A stretch of 64,000 nucleotides of DNA from Klebsiella spallanzanii (GTDB lineage: Bacteria > Pseudomonadota > Gammaproteobacteria > Enterobacterales > Enterobacteriaceae). The position numbers and the translations under genes were made by a program. Under the pieces are notes generated by a model that saw only the letters and a program-made list of their open reading frames with translations, did not search any database and was not told where the DNA came from. Within the stretch, counting starts at the first letter, position 1. Every line of letters starts with the position of its first letter. This document shows, piece by piece, positions 1 to 8,248 of this stretch. The stretch is from NCBI RefSeq assembly GCF_902158555.1, contig NZ_CABGGS010000045.1, positions 248,001 to 312,000 on the forward strand. Reading direction: 5' to 3'.

Positions 1-968
1 ATAAGCAGGGGCAATGGCATATCAACGACGCCAGCAACTATCTGCTAAACCCGCAGGATCCCGCCCATATCGCCCTGCGTCCATCCGATGTTACGCTGGC
101 ACAAATTCCCGGGCGCGAAGCACAGCAGCTGATTAACGCCGATAGCGGCCAGCCGCTGGCGGCCATCGACGTTATCTTCCCGATCGTCCACGGCACCCTC
201 GGGGAAGATGGTTCATTGCAGGGCATGCTGCGGATGGCCAACCTGCCGTTTGTCGGTTCCGACGTCCTCGGCTCCGCTGCCTGCATGGATAAAGACGTCA
301 CCAAACGCTTGTTGCGCGATGCCGGGCTGTCGATTGCGCCTTTTATCACGCTGACTCGCGCCAACCGCAATCAGGTGAGCTTTGCCGATGTACAGGCGAA
401 GCTGGGCCTGCCGCTGTTCGTCAAACCGGCGAACCAGGGCTCCTCAGTAGGCGTCAGCAAAGTGAACAGCGAAGAGCAGTATCAGCAGGCTGTCGCGCTG
501 GCCTTTGAATTTGACCATAAAGTCGTGGTGGAACAGGGAATTAAAGGGCGTGAAATAGAGTGTGCGGTGCTGGGCAACGATCACCCGCGGGCCAGCACCT
601 GCGGCGAAATTGTCCTCAATAGCGAATTCTACGCCTATGACACCAAGTACATTGACGATCAGGGCGCGAAGGTTGTGGTCCCGGCAGCCATTGACAGCGC
701 GGTGAACGATAAAATTCGCGATATCGCCGTTCGCGCTTATCAGACCCTCGGATGCAGCGGTATGGCGCGCGTCGATGTCTTCCTGACCGCCGATAACGAC
801 GTGGTGATCAACGAAATCAACACCCTGCCGGGCTTCACCAATATCAGTATGTATCCGAAGCTGTGGCAGGCCAGCGGTCTGGACTACACCAGCCTGATTA
901 GCCGCCTGATTGAGCTGGCGCTGGAACGTCACGCCGCCGATCGGGCGCTGAAGACATCGATGAATTAA
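1..968 (+). CDS. ddlA: D-alanine--D-alanine ligase A, 5' truncated by window edge
   Basis: ATP-dependent cytosolic ligase that makes D-Ala-D-Ala for peptidoglycan precursors. The reading frame is open from base 3 and ends at the stop before 968, giving 321 visible residues; the E. coli enzyme is about 364, so roughly the first 44 residues lie left of the window. Visible ATP-grasp landmarks are the [13 protein letters not shown] substrate loop, [16 protein letters not shown] (nucleotide-binding lysine and glycine/serine loop) and, near the C-terminus, the metal and substrate segment [11 protein letters not shown]. Residue by residue it resembles E. coli DdlA rather than DdlB. The neighbours yaiZ and yaiY downstream match the E. 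coli ddlA neighbourhood. The in-frame ATG at 216 is internal, not the start. Identification is very secure. Confidence 0.97.
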   Translation, partial: KQGQWHINDASNYLLNPQDPAHIALRPSDVTLAQIPGREAQQLINADSGQPLAAIDVIFPIVHGTLGEDGSLQGMLRMANLPFVGSDVLGSAACMDKDVTKRLLRDAGLSIAPFITLTRANRNQVSFADVQAKLGLPLFVKPANQGSSVGVSKVNSEEQYQQAVALAFEFDHKVVVEQGIKGREIECAVLGNDHPRASTCGEIVLNSEFYAYDTKYIDDQGAKVVVPAAIDSAVNDKIRDIAVRAYQTLGCSGMARVDVFLTADNDVVINEINTLPGFTNISMYPKLWQASGLDYTSLISRLIELALERHAADRALKTSMN

Positions 969-977
969 TCAAGGTAT

Positions 978-1070
978 CGCCCGGTGGCGGCTAGCGCCTT
1001 ACCGGGCCTACGTGCTTACCGCCGTCTGCGGGCCAGTAGCCCGGACAGATGCGCAGCATCGCCTCCGGGA
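978..1070. repeat. BIME: two REP palindromes
   Basis: Two REP-type units lie between ddlA and yaiZ. The first reads cccggtggcggctagcgc and closes with ccgggcctac; the second reads gtagcccggacagatgcg and closes with gcctccggga. The second belongs to the same family as the REPs around 7.4, 8.1, 10.0, 35.4 and 35.8 kb. It sits at the convergent 3' ends of ddlA and yaiZ, where it could stabilise or end transcripts. Confidence 0.85.
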
Positions 1071-1088
1071 AACCACATCCAACGCGGC

Positions 1089-1292
1089 TCACGCTTCCTC
1101 TACCGGGCGGCGACGGATAATAAACCCAGCAATCCAGAAGCTAATCACCCACGTTACCAGCCCCACCGCGTAAGAGCGCCAGCCTTGGGTTTCAAAGCCA
1201 AGCAGCCCGACCACGCCATTCATAATAAAAATTAACCCCAGCGCAACCGCATAGTAGTGCCAGTCGCGCCGAATTTTTTCAGTGAGCTTCAT
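1089..1292 (-). CDS. yaiZ: YaiZ, small inner-membrane protein (DUF2754 type)
   Basis: A 67-residue protein very like E. coli YaiZ, with IRRDWHYYA, then two hydrophobic segments around residues 16-30 (LGLIFIMNGVVGLLGF) and 42-57 (GLVTWVISFWIAG), and a basic RRRP tail. A longer frame to 1394 exists, but the ATG at 1292 (MKLTEKIRRDW) aligns with the family start; the extra 34 residues have no family likeness. Molecular function is unknown; two membrane spans are an inference from hydrophobicity. Its place between ddlA and yaiY is the conserved E. coli context. Confidence 0.88.
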   Translation of the reverse strand: MKLTEKIRRDWHYYAVALGLIFIMNGVVGLLGFETQGWRSYAVGLVTWVISFWIAGFIIRRRPVEEA

Positions 1293-1505
1293 AACCACCC
1301 CGACAACAAAAAAAACATCTTCGCATAGCCGCCATCGCGGGTCTGTAGCCACGCTGAGAATTGTCGTACATTGCGATATCGGTCTAAATTTCACAAATTT
1401 GTAGCAAACTCACAAACGGGTGAAATCAGGAACATTCCTGGACGGAAATTACCAGCAATCTTATATTGAAAACCGCCCCTCGTTGCCAGAATAGCCTCTA
1501 TACAC

Positions 1506-1629
1506 ATCATCCTTCAAACTGCCTCTTTGTTGGCTACGTCTTCTCACCCCAGTCACTTACTTGAGTAAGCTCCCGGGGATTCACAGACTTGCCGCCTCGA
1601 TGCATCTTGAATGATTTTGTGTATATGTA
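1506..1629. repeat. ERIC element (diverged copy)
   Basis: Contains the ERIC core: cttcaaactgcctctttg, then tcaccccagtcacttact, then gtaagctcccggggattcac, and ends in gcatcttgaatgattttgtg. This is the roughly 125-bp enterobacterial ERIC sequence with several substitutions against consensus (for example CAAACTGCCTCTTTG for CAAGTTGCATGTGCG). It fills most of the 381-bp stretch between yaiZ and yaiY; the rest of that stretch shows only AT-rich promoter-like DNA. Confidence 0.85.
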
Positions 1630-1673
1630 AATCGCTGAAAAATCGGCAGGAAAGCGAAGTATCGGAGGTAAAT

Positions 1674-1976
1674 ATGGCAGAGTTCACCTTTGCAAAGTCC
1701 GCCAGCAGCGGTAAAAAGAGGCTCTCTATCACCAGCAGCAACATCGCTTACGCCCTGTTTGTGCTGTTTTGCTTCTGGGCCGGCGCGCAAATGCTAAGCA
1801 TGCTGATCCACGCTCCCGGCGTTTTTGAGCATCTGATTCAAATGCAGGACAGTAGCCACCCGCGGGTCGAGATTGGCCTGATGGTCGGAACCCTGTTTGG
1901 CCTGATTCCCTTTCTGGCGGGCTGCGTGTTAATTGGAATATTAGGGCTGATTTTCCGCTGGCGTCGTCATCACTAA
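1674..1976 (+). CDS. yaiY: YaiY, DUF2755 inner-membrane protein
   Basis: A 100-residue protein closely matching E. coli YaiY across [34 protein letters not shown] and FGLIPFLAG. Two membrane segments are evident, around residues 25-45 and 72-95, with a basic C-terminus (WRRHH). An upstream in-frame ATG at 1611 lies in ERIC sequence; the ATG at 1674 follows a clear ribosome site (atcggaggtaaat) and matches the family start. Function unknown. The stop codon overlaps the yaiW stop by 4 bp in convergent orientation. Confidence 0.92.
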   Translation: MAEFTFAKSASSGKKRLSITSSNIAYALFVLFCFWAGAQMLSMLIHAPGVFEHLIQMQDSSHPRVEIGLMVGTLFGLIPFLAGCVLIGILGLIFRWRRHH

Positions 1977-3079
1977 CGTCGCGCCATGCAGCTGGCGCGC
2001 CTGTCGTCGACGCGTTTAGCAAACCAGGCGGTGGTCAGATTACGAGTAATTTTCGGGCTCTCAAGCTGAATTCCCGGCAGCACTTCTCGCGGTAGCGTTT
2101 TACCAGTCTTCTTATCAGCAATGCGAAATACCTTTTGGTAGAGATCGCTCTTTTCAAAAGCCAACGTATCTCCCTTTTTCAACTGACGATGGATATCGTC
2201 ATCGCTCATTGCCAGTTGGGAAGATAGACGGCGTACTGCCAATTCGGTGGTTCCGGGCTCATCGCTATCGTAGCGAATTAAATCGCCGTCCAGCGCCAGC
2301 TTCACGCCCGTTGCCTTAGAAACCGCACTCTGGAAGGCTGCATTGCGGCTGGCGTACCATCCGGCGTTGAAGTCGGCAAAACGATATAGCGGTACGCTGT
2401 AGTTCGCCGGGTAGTTCAGCAGGTGATACGTGCCAAACCACAGTCCGCCGCGCAGGCTGAACACCTCCTGGCGCACGGTACCATCGATTTTCCACGGATA
2501 GCCGTCGGTGTGCTGCTCGGCAAAAGCAATGCTGACCTGCATCGGACCGCCGGTATGCACCGGATTCAGAGAGCCAAAAAGCTTCTGCCCCATCGGCACC
2601 ATGCCGATAAAGTCATCGAAAATAGCGCTTAGCTGCTTCTCAGTTTTTACGCTATCCAGGCGTTCGCTATAGCTTTTGCCGTTGGGGGATTTGATTTTTA
2701 GCGCAGTGTGGACCAGGAAAACCGGAATGTGCATTTTCTCCGCCCGGCGGTCGATCTCCTGCCAGGCGATTTTGTTCAGCCCAGGCACCGCAGGGTCCGC
2801 CTGATAGTTGGACTCCTGCTGCGCCACCGCCAGCACCGAACAGACATTCTCCTCCGTCGGCGCCAGCTTCTGGCTTTCAAAGGTTTTTGCAATAGCCTGT
2901 GCCCAGGCTTCGCGGTCTTTAACGCTGGCGGGCATTTTCTGCCGCACTACGGCCGCAACATCAATCGGTTTTTCGCCCTCTTTCAGCACCGGTTCCGGTT
3001 TGCTAGAACAGGCGCTAAGGACTATCCCGGCCAGCAGCATCAGGGAGAGCGAAACAAAACGGGATGATGCTACAGCCAT
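1973..3079 (-). CDS. yaiW: YaiW, outer-membrane lipoprotein (DUF1615)
   Basis: A 368-residue lipoprotein. The signal peptide runs to a lipobox LSAC at about residues 21-24, followed by SSKPEP; the Ser at +2 predicts outer-membrane sorting. The rest matches E. coli YaiW (364 residues), with conserved stretches such as [17 protein letters not shown] and [12 protein letters not shown]. The QQES segment resembles lysozyme-like folds, but no enzyme activity is assigned here. It lies 18 bp downstream of sbmA on the same strand, so the two probably form one operon; in E. coli, YaiW is reported to help peptide antimicrobials reach SbmA. Confidence 0.93.
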   Translation of the reverse strand: MAVASSRFVSLSLMLLAGIVLSACSSKPEPVLKEGEKPIDVAAVVRQKMPASVKDREAWAQAIAKTFESQKLAPTEENVCSVLAVAQQESNYQADPAVPGLNKIAWQEIDRRAEKMHIPVFLVHTALKIKSPNGKSYSERLDSVKTEKQLSAIFDDFIGMVPMGQKLFGSLNPVHTGGPMQVSIAFAEQHTDGYPWKIDGTVRQEVFSLRGGLWFGTYHLLNYPANYSVPLYRFADFNAGWYASRNAAFQSAVSKATGVKLALDGDLIRYDSDEPGTTELAVRRLSSQLAMSDDDIHRQLKKGDTLAFEKSDLYQKVFRIADKKTGKTLPREVLPGIQLESPKITRNLTTAWFAKRVDDRRASCMARR

Positions 3080-3097
3080 ATTTCTTCCTTGCGATCG

Positions 3098-4318
3098 TTA
3101 ACTTAGCGTTTGGGTAACTTCCAACAGCTCTTTGCCATCCAGTTCGCGCTCAAAGCTGCGCAGACGTTTGTAGATGGACATAAGCTCAACCAGTGTCGTC
3201 CAGGAGCTAATCAGATACTGGAACGACCCGCGAACCTGGCTAAAGACGTTGGTTATCTGGGTCATCAGGCCCAGCGTAATCGTACCGGCAACAATCGACG
3301 GAAACAGCAGGAACAAACCGAAAACGTTATCCACCTGCAGATAAAGAATTCGGGCGATGTTGAAATACATGTAATGGAAATAGAGGCGGAAATAGTTGCG
3401 GCGCACGGCGCTGAACAGCTCTCGTACCGTCGGCGGCGTGGCGCGGTTAGCATCATCCTCGCCGTAAACCAGCTCCTTACGATAGGCCGCCTCAACGCGC
3501 TGGTTTTTGAACTCCAGCCCCGGCAGCTTAATCCCCACCACCGCCAGCAGGCCGGTGCCCATTAACGACCAGACGATTGCGGCAATCACCAGTCCATACG
3601 GCAGATGACCGACAATCGGCAAATCAGGTACGTGCGCGGAGAGCGTCACCAGCACCGGCAGGAAAGCAATAAGCGTCATCACCGCGTTGAGGAAGCTGAC
3701 CCCCATACTCTCCAGCGTTGAAGCAAAGCGCATGGTATCTTCCTGCACACGCTGGGCGGCGCCTTCGATATGGCGCAGGTGCTGCCAGTGCGCCATATAG
3801 TGTTCGTTCATCGCAGTACGCCAGCGGAAGACATAATGGCTGACAAAGAAATTGTTCATCACGCCGATCAGCACCGCGATAATGGCGATACCGAGGAAAA
3901 CGCCAATTTCCTGATAAAACTGATTAATACTGACTTTATGCGGCGTCGCCAGCGCGGTCTGAATCAGATCGTAAAACGGCGCATACCAGGCGTTAATTGC
4001 GACCCCCACTTCCACCAGAAACCAGGTCACGAAAATAATCAGCGAGGTGCCGAGGATCGACCAGTACTGCCAGCGGTGCGGGCTGTAAATAAACCAGAAC
4101 ACGGCGAAAACGCCAACGCATAGAGCATAGTAGGCGTAGAACACCAGATAGTTGAGCGACCAGAAACGCGCCGCGCTGATGGCAACATCCTGCGATGCGC
4201 CGGTTATCCGCAGCAGCCAGTCGCCGCCGCCCGCCTGCCAAAAGATCACCGCCAGCAGCGACCAGATAAAGGCAGAAATAAAAAACGGCCCCGGTTTGGG
4301 GAAAAAGGATTTAAACAT
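3098..4318 (-). CDS. sbmA: SbmA, inner-membrane peptide antibiotic importer
   Basis: A 406-residue membrane protein almost identical in pattern to E. coli SbmA (BacA/SbmA family), which imports microcins B17 and J25, bleomycin and proline-rich peptides using the proton gradient. Hydrophobic segments occur near residues 13-30, 60-80, 92-110, 145-165, 208-230, 242-262 and 335-360. Landmarks are [29 protein letters not shown]-like [11 protein letters not shown] and [15 protein letters not shown]. An ATG at 4321 is also possible, but the next one (4318) sits 6 bases after AGGAG and matches the family start. It leads into yaiW. Confidence 0.95.
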   Translation of the reverse strand: MFKSFFPKPGPFFISAFIWSLLAVIFWQAGGGDWLLRITGASQDVAISAARFWSLNYLVFYAYYALCVGVFAVFWFIYSPHRWQYWSILGTSLIIFVTWFLVEVGVAINAWYAPFYDLIQTALATPHKVSINQFYQEIGVFLGIAIIAVLIGVMNNFFVSHYVFRWRTAMNEHYMAHWQHLRHIEGAAQRVQEDTMRFASTLESMGVSFLNAVMTLIAFLPVLVTLSAHVPDLPIVGHLPYGLVIAAIVWSLMGTGLLAVVGIKLPGLEFKNQRVEAAYRKELVYGEDDANRATPPTVRELFSAVRRNYFRLYFHYMYFNIARILYLQVDNVFGLFLLFPSIVAGTITLGLMTQITNVFSQVRGSFQYLISSWTTLVELMSIYKRLRSFERELDGKELLEVTQTLS

Positions 4319-4435
4319 CATGCTCTCCTGCTAACTTCTTTTTCATTTTGCTGTGCTGTGTACCACAAAAACGCCCGCCGCAAAGCCGTCGCAGCGAAGC
4401 AAAGTGGGCGGATGATGAGACCGGATATCAGCAGC

Positions 4436-4969
4436 TTAGTTCGCCTGCCATCCGCTAAGAATTGTTTCTGTGAGTTTCACGTGTAAAGGATTGCCGGGAA
4501 CCGTCAGCGTACGCCACACATCGTTGTAGTGGGCGATCAGCGTGGCGGCCGGTGCCGCTGGACGGTTGGCGGTAGTGTGGGCATCTTCCGCGACGGTAAT
4601 GGCATAGCCACGGCTGGCGCCGTTTTTAATGGTGGTATCGACACAGTAGTCGGTAGCGCAGCCGCAAATTACAAACTGGGTGATGTGATGTTCGCGCAGC
4701 ACCTCTTCCAGACGAGTGTGGTAAAAGGCATCGCAAGCGGTCTTGGTTACGTACAGCGCGCCAGCGGGTTGCTCAAGTTCAGGTAGCAAATCAAAACCTT
4801 CGCTTCCCTCTTCCAGACCGCCCGCTTCGCAGTGCTGGATGAAGATTACGGTATCCGCAGCGTTTATCAGGCGGTTAATTTGCGCCGCGCAGCGCTCGCG
4901 CTCAATTCGCGGCGTCGCGAAAACGCCGTTTTGCATATCCACTACCATGACCACACGTTTCGCTGCCAT
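4436..4969 (-). CDS. Isochorismatase-family cysteine hydrolase
   Basis: A 177-residue cytosolic hydrolase of the isochorismatase/nicotinamidase superfamily. The probable catalytic triad is D11 (in VVDMQNGVF), K76 (in YVTKTACDAF) and C109 (in GCATDYCVDTT). Length is normal for the family. The substrate cannot be read from sequence; relatives cleave amides such as nicotinamide, N-carbamoylsarcosine or ureidoacrylate, or the vinyl ether of isochorismate. It stands alone between sbmA and the divergent ampH, not part of an enterobactin or pyrimidine cluster. The K-12 sbmA-ampH interval has no homologue known to me, so this looks like a lineage-specific insertion. Confidence 0.85.
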   Translation of the reverse strand: MAAKRVVMVVDMQNGVFATPRIERERCAAQINRLINAADTVIFIQHCEAGGLEEGSEGFDLLPELEQPAGALYVTKTACDAFYHTRLEEVLREHHITQFVICGCATDYCVDTTIKNGASRGYAITVAEDAHTTANRPAAPAATLIAHYNDVWRTLTVPGNPLHVKLTETILSGWQAN

Positions 4970-5159
4970 CGTCTCTTACTACCCACTATTAGCCAAAACG
5001 ATCATCATACGCGCCCGCAGGCGAATGCCGCTATCCGAAAGCAAAAAAAGGATTTTTTACGCCAGGTTACGTTTTTCCGCACAGATTCGCGTTATTCCCG
5101 CTTTGCTCAGCGTCGCTTCGTAGTATAAATACGCTCTATATTTTTCTTCACAATGATGG

Positions 5160-6329
5160 ATGCCCCCGTTGAAACGTAGTCTGCTCATTTTTGCTGCGCT
5201 GTGCGCAGCGTCGTGGTCATCAGTCCAGGCCGCGCAGCCGAGCGTCGACCCGGAATTTGCTGCTGATGTTGTCGACCGTTACGCCAATCATATTTTCTAT
5301 GGCAGCGGCGCGACCGGCATGGCGCTAGTGGTTATCGATGGTAACCAGCGCGTGTTCCGCAGCTTCGGCGAAACGCGCCCTGGCAATAATGAGCATCCGC
5401 AGCTCGACTCGGTGATTCGTATTGCCTCCCTGAGCAAGCTGATGACCAGCGAAATGCTGGTAAAACTTCTCGACCAGGGCGTCGTTAAGCTTAACGACCC
5501 GCTGAGCAAATATGCCCCGCCGGGCGCTCGAGTTCCCACTTACCAGGGGGCGCCCATCACGTTGGTGAATCTGGCGACCCATACCAGCGCCCTGCCGCGT
5601 GAACAGCCCGGCGGCGCGGCGCATCGTCCGGTGTTCGTCTGGCCAACGCGCCAGCAGCGCTGGAACTGGCTATCCACGGCGACGTTAAAAACCGCACCGG
5701 GTTCGCAAGCAGCCTATTCTAATCTGGCGTTCGATTTGCTGGCCGATGCCCTCTCTACCGCTGCAGGTAAGCCTTATCCGCAACTGTTTGAAGAGCAAAT
5801 TACCCGTCCTCTGGGAATGAAAGACACCACCTTTACGCCTTCCCCCGATCAATGCCGACGGCTGATGATCCCGGAGAAAGGGGCCAGCCCGTGCAACAAT
5901 ACCCTCGCGGCTATCGGCAGCGGCGGCGTGTATTCAACGCCAGGCGATATGATGCGCTGGATGCAGCAGTTCCTCTCCTCCGATTTCTTCACTCGCGGGC
6001 AGCAGGCGGACCGGATGCAGACGCTGATTTATCAGCGCAGTCAGCTAACGAAGGTGATCGGGATGGACGTGCCGGGCAAAGCCGATGCGCTGGGCCTCGG
6101 TTGGGTCTACATGAAGCCGAAAAACGGCCAGCCGGGTATTATTCAGAAGACCGGCGGCGGCGGCGGTTTTATCACCTATATGGCGATGAACCCGCAGGCT
6201 AACGTCGGCGCCTTTGTGGTGGTGACCCGCTCGCCGTTGACGCGTTTCAACAATATGAGCGATGGGATTAACGAGCTGGTCAGCGAATTAAGCGGCGTTC
6301 GTCCCGCGATTGAGACCGCCAGCCAGTAA
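5160..6329 (+). CDS. ampH: AmpH, D-alanyl-D-alanine carboxypeptidase/endopeptidase
   Basis: A 389-residue class C beta-lactamase-fold penicillin-binding protein matching E. coli AmpH (385 residues), which trims and recycles peptidoglycan. Catalytic motifs are SxxK at residues 90-93 (SLSK), YSN at 186-188 and KTG at 330-332. A signal peptide (LIFAALCAASWSSVQAA) precedes QPSVDPEF. The start is ambiguous: ATG at 5160 gives MPPLKRS, whereas a TTG at 5169 would give the family start KRSLL. Monocistronic; hemB follows after about 106 bp. Confidence 0.95.
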   Translation: MPPLKRSLLIFAALCAASWSSVQAAQPSVDPEFAADVVDRYANHIFYGSGATGMALVVIDGNQRVFRSFGETRPGNNEHPQLDSVIRIASLSKLMTSEMLVKLLDQGVVKLNDPLSKYAPPGARVPTYQGAPITLVNLATHTSALPREQPGGAAHRPVFVWPTRQQRWNWLSTATLKTAPGSQAAYSNLAFDLLADALSTAAGKPYPQLFEEQITRPLGMKDTTFTPSPDQCRRLMIPEKGASPCNNTLAAIGSGGVYSTPGDMMRWMQQFLSSDFFTRGQQADRMQTLIYQRSQLTKVIGMDVPGKADALGLGWVYMKPKNGQPGIIQKTGGGGGFITYMAMNPQANVGAFVVVTRSPLTRFNNMSDGINELVSELSGVRPAIETASQ

Positions 6330-6435
6330 GCTTTTGGGGTGTTTTGCCGATGATAGATAAGGATCGTTTTGGCGAAACATCCCGCCGCCAATTCAGGTAA
6401 ACTAGCTTTTTTCATTTCACAAAATCAGGCAAACC

Positions 6436-7410
6436 ATGACAGATTTAATCACTCGCCCACGCCGCCTGCGCAAGTCCGCTTCGCTACGTGCCATGTTTGA
6501 AGAGACAACACTGAGTTTGAACGACCTGGTGTTGCCGATCTTTGTTGAAGAAGAAATCGACGATTACAAAGCCATCGAAGCCATGCCCGGCGTGATGCGT
6601 ATTCCGGAAAGACACCTGGCGCGCGAGATTGAGCGCATTGCCAACGCCGGCATCCGTTCGGTGATGACCTTCGGCATTTCTCATCACACCGATGCCGTTG
6701 GTAGCGATACCTGGAACGAAAACGGTCTGGTGGCGCGCATGTCCCGCATCTGCAAACAAGCGGTGCCGGAGATGATCGTGATGTCCGATACCTGCTTCTG
6801 CGAATACACCTCACACGGCCACTGCGGCGTGCTTTGCGATCACGGCGTTGATAACGACAAAACCCTGGAAAACCTCGGCAAGCAGGCGGTGGTTGCCGCT
6901 GCCGCAGGCGCGGATTTTATCGCCCCTTCCGCCGCAATGGACGGCCAGGTACAGGCGATTCGCCAGGCGCTGGACGCTGCCGGATTTACCGATACGGCGA
7001 TTATGTCCTACTCCACCAAGTTCGCTTCTTCGTTCTACGGTCCGTTCCGTGAAGCCGCGGGTACCGCGCTGAAAGGCGACCGTAAAACCTATCAGATGAG
7101 CCCGATGAACCGCCGTGAAGCGATTCGCGAATCGCTGCTGGACGAAGCCCAGGGCGCCGACTGCCTGATGGTCAAACCGGCCGGTCCGTACCTCGATATT
7201 CTGCGCGACCTGCGCGAGCGCACCAACTTGCCGCTGGGCGCTTACCAGGTGAGTGGTGAATATGCGATGATTAAATTCGCTGCCCAGGCCGGTGCTATCG
7301 ATGAAGAGAAAGTAGTGCTGGAAAGCCTTGGCGCTATCAAACGCGCCGGTGCGGATCTGATCTTCAGCTACTTCGCTCTCGATCTGGCCGAAAAGAAAAT
7401 CCTGCGTTAA
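6436..7410 (+). CDS. hemB: Delta-aminolevulinic acid dehydratase (porphobilinogen synthase)
   Basis: A 324-residue cytosolic enzyme that condenses two 5-aminolevulinates into porphobilinogen for haem, sirohaem and cobalamin synthesis. Zinc cysteines C120, C122 and C130 are present in [14 protein letters not shown]. The two active-site lysines are K195 ([11 protein letters not shown]) and K247 (LMVKPAG). Length equals the E. coli enzyme. Its stop is followed by a near-perfect 18-bp stem (7421-7460) belonging to a REP pair, which probably marks its 3' end. Haem and corrinoid supply is relevant to the B12-dependent EutBC later in the window, but no direct link is claimed. Confidence 0.98.
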   Translation: MTDLITRPRRLRKSASLRAMFEETTLSLNDLVLPIFVEEEIDDYKAIEAMPGVMRIPERHLAREIERIANAGIRSVMTFGISHHTDAVGSDTWNENGLVARMSRICKQAVPEMIVMSDTCFCEYTSHGHCGVLCDHGVDNDKTLENLGKQAVVAAAAGADFIAPSAAMDGQVQAIRQALDAAGFTDTAIMSYSTKFASSFYGPFREAAGTALKGDRKTYQMSPMNRREAIRESLLDEAQGADCLMVKPAGPYLDILRDLRERTNLPLGAYQVSGEYAMIKFAAQAGAIDEEKVVLESLGAIKRAGADLIFSYFALDLAEKKILR

Positions 7411-7417
7411 TTCAGGT

Positions 7418-7488
7418 CCCCGGGCTACGGGCTCACAGCTATCTGTGAGCCCGTAGCCCGGACAGGTGCGCAGCACCGCCTCCGGGAA
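7418..7488. repeat. REP pair with perfect 18-bp stem, upstream flank of RAYT
   Basis: From 7421 to 7460 the sequence cgggctacgggctcacag is followed by a 4-base loop and its exact reverse complement. This continues into the REP arm gacaggtgcgcagcaccgcctccggga, which ends 8 bp before the stop of the RAYT gene. It can serve as a transcription barrier for both hemB and the RAYT gene. Confidence 0.85.
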
Positions 7489-7495
7489 AGTCACC

Positions 7496-7987
7496 TTAAC
7501 GACGCTCGCCGCATAATAATTCCTTCACCTCCCCACCCCAATCAACAGGATACAAACTACGACTTACATCGCGATGAAAGGTTGAATAGGGCCAATCCCG
7601 TACCTGCCTTACCCACCCGTGCTTAACCGGATTGATATAAATGTAATCAACATGGCTACGATAGTCCTCTTGGTTACGAATGGCGTGTTCCCAATACCTT
7701 GGTTGCCACACGTTTTGCGCGCCTGTTAAACCTGAAAAATGCTTTTTAATTGATCGCCAGCGCGATGGAAAATCGCTGTCGTTGCCAGGTAAGGTCCAGA
7801 CGCAATGAAGGTGTTCGGGGAGCACAACCCAGGCATCAATATGAAAAGGTTTCTGTTTGCGGACTATTGCCACCGCCTGGCGTAATGCATCAATACGCTG
7901 AACCAGAAACCGACTCTCTCTGTCGCGTAAATTGACGGTGAAAAACCAAGTCCCTCCATTAATGTAATGACGACGATAATCGACCAT
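7496..7987 (-). CDS. rayT: REP-associated tyrosine transposase (RAYT)
   Basis: A 163-residue single-strand DNA nuclease/transposase of the Y1 (IS200-like) HUH family, similar to E. coli YafM/TnpA-REP. The HUH motif is H59-L60-H61 (LPEHLHCVW); the probable nucleophile is Y115 within SHVDYIYINPVKHG. WQPRYWEHAIRN and WPYSTFHRDV are also typical. The gene is bounded by REP units in inverted orientation (ending 7488 and starting 8108), the usual REPtron arrangement in which the RAYT acts on its cognate REPs. The K-12 RAYT gene lies elsewhere (near dinB), so the locus differs. Confidence 0.93.
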   Translation of the reverse strand: MVDYRRHYINGGTWFFTVNLRDRESRFLVQRIDALRQAVAIVRKQKPFHIDAWVVLPEHLHCVWTLPGNDSDFPSRWRSIKKHFSGLTGAQNVWQPRYWEHAIRNQEDYRSHVDYIYINPVKHGWVRQVRDWPYSTFHRDVSRSLYPVDWGGEVKELLCGERR

Positions 7988-8248
7988 CGGATGCCCCCTG
8001 CCAAAGATTTTTTGCCTGTTCCACCAGGTTAAAAGAGGGCGAGGTTAGAAGGCAATGAACTGGACATCAATCTGGAAAAGCGCTCGCAACTTTTTCACAT
8101 ATAGCCTTCCCGGAGGCGGCGCTGCGCGCCTGTCCGGGCTACCTGCTCCTGCCCCCCGCAGCTCGCCCCCCCCCAAATCTTCACTCAACTGTAATCTGAG
8201 CGACATCTGCGCCTTCTACTGTCTGGGCAGGACGGAGGAGGTGCCACC
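7988..8248. repeat. REP unit flanking RAYT (8108-8142) in a gene-free gap
   Basis: The REP reads cccggaggcggcgctgcg then cgcctgtccgggctac at about 8108-8142, in the opposite sense to the REP at 7462-7488, so the RAYT gene is bracketed. The rest of the gap holds the RAYT 5' region and the promoter region of the acyltransferase gene, including a C-rich run near 8168. No gene seen. Confidence 0.8.

Noticed and set aside
2708-3067. Overlapping frames opposite yaiW, hemB, uhp, liv and ecp genes
   Set aside because: These are antisense shadows in GC-rich coding DNA, with no ribosome sites or family likeness, while the opposite strand encodes clear proteins.
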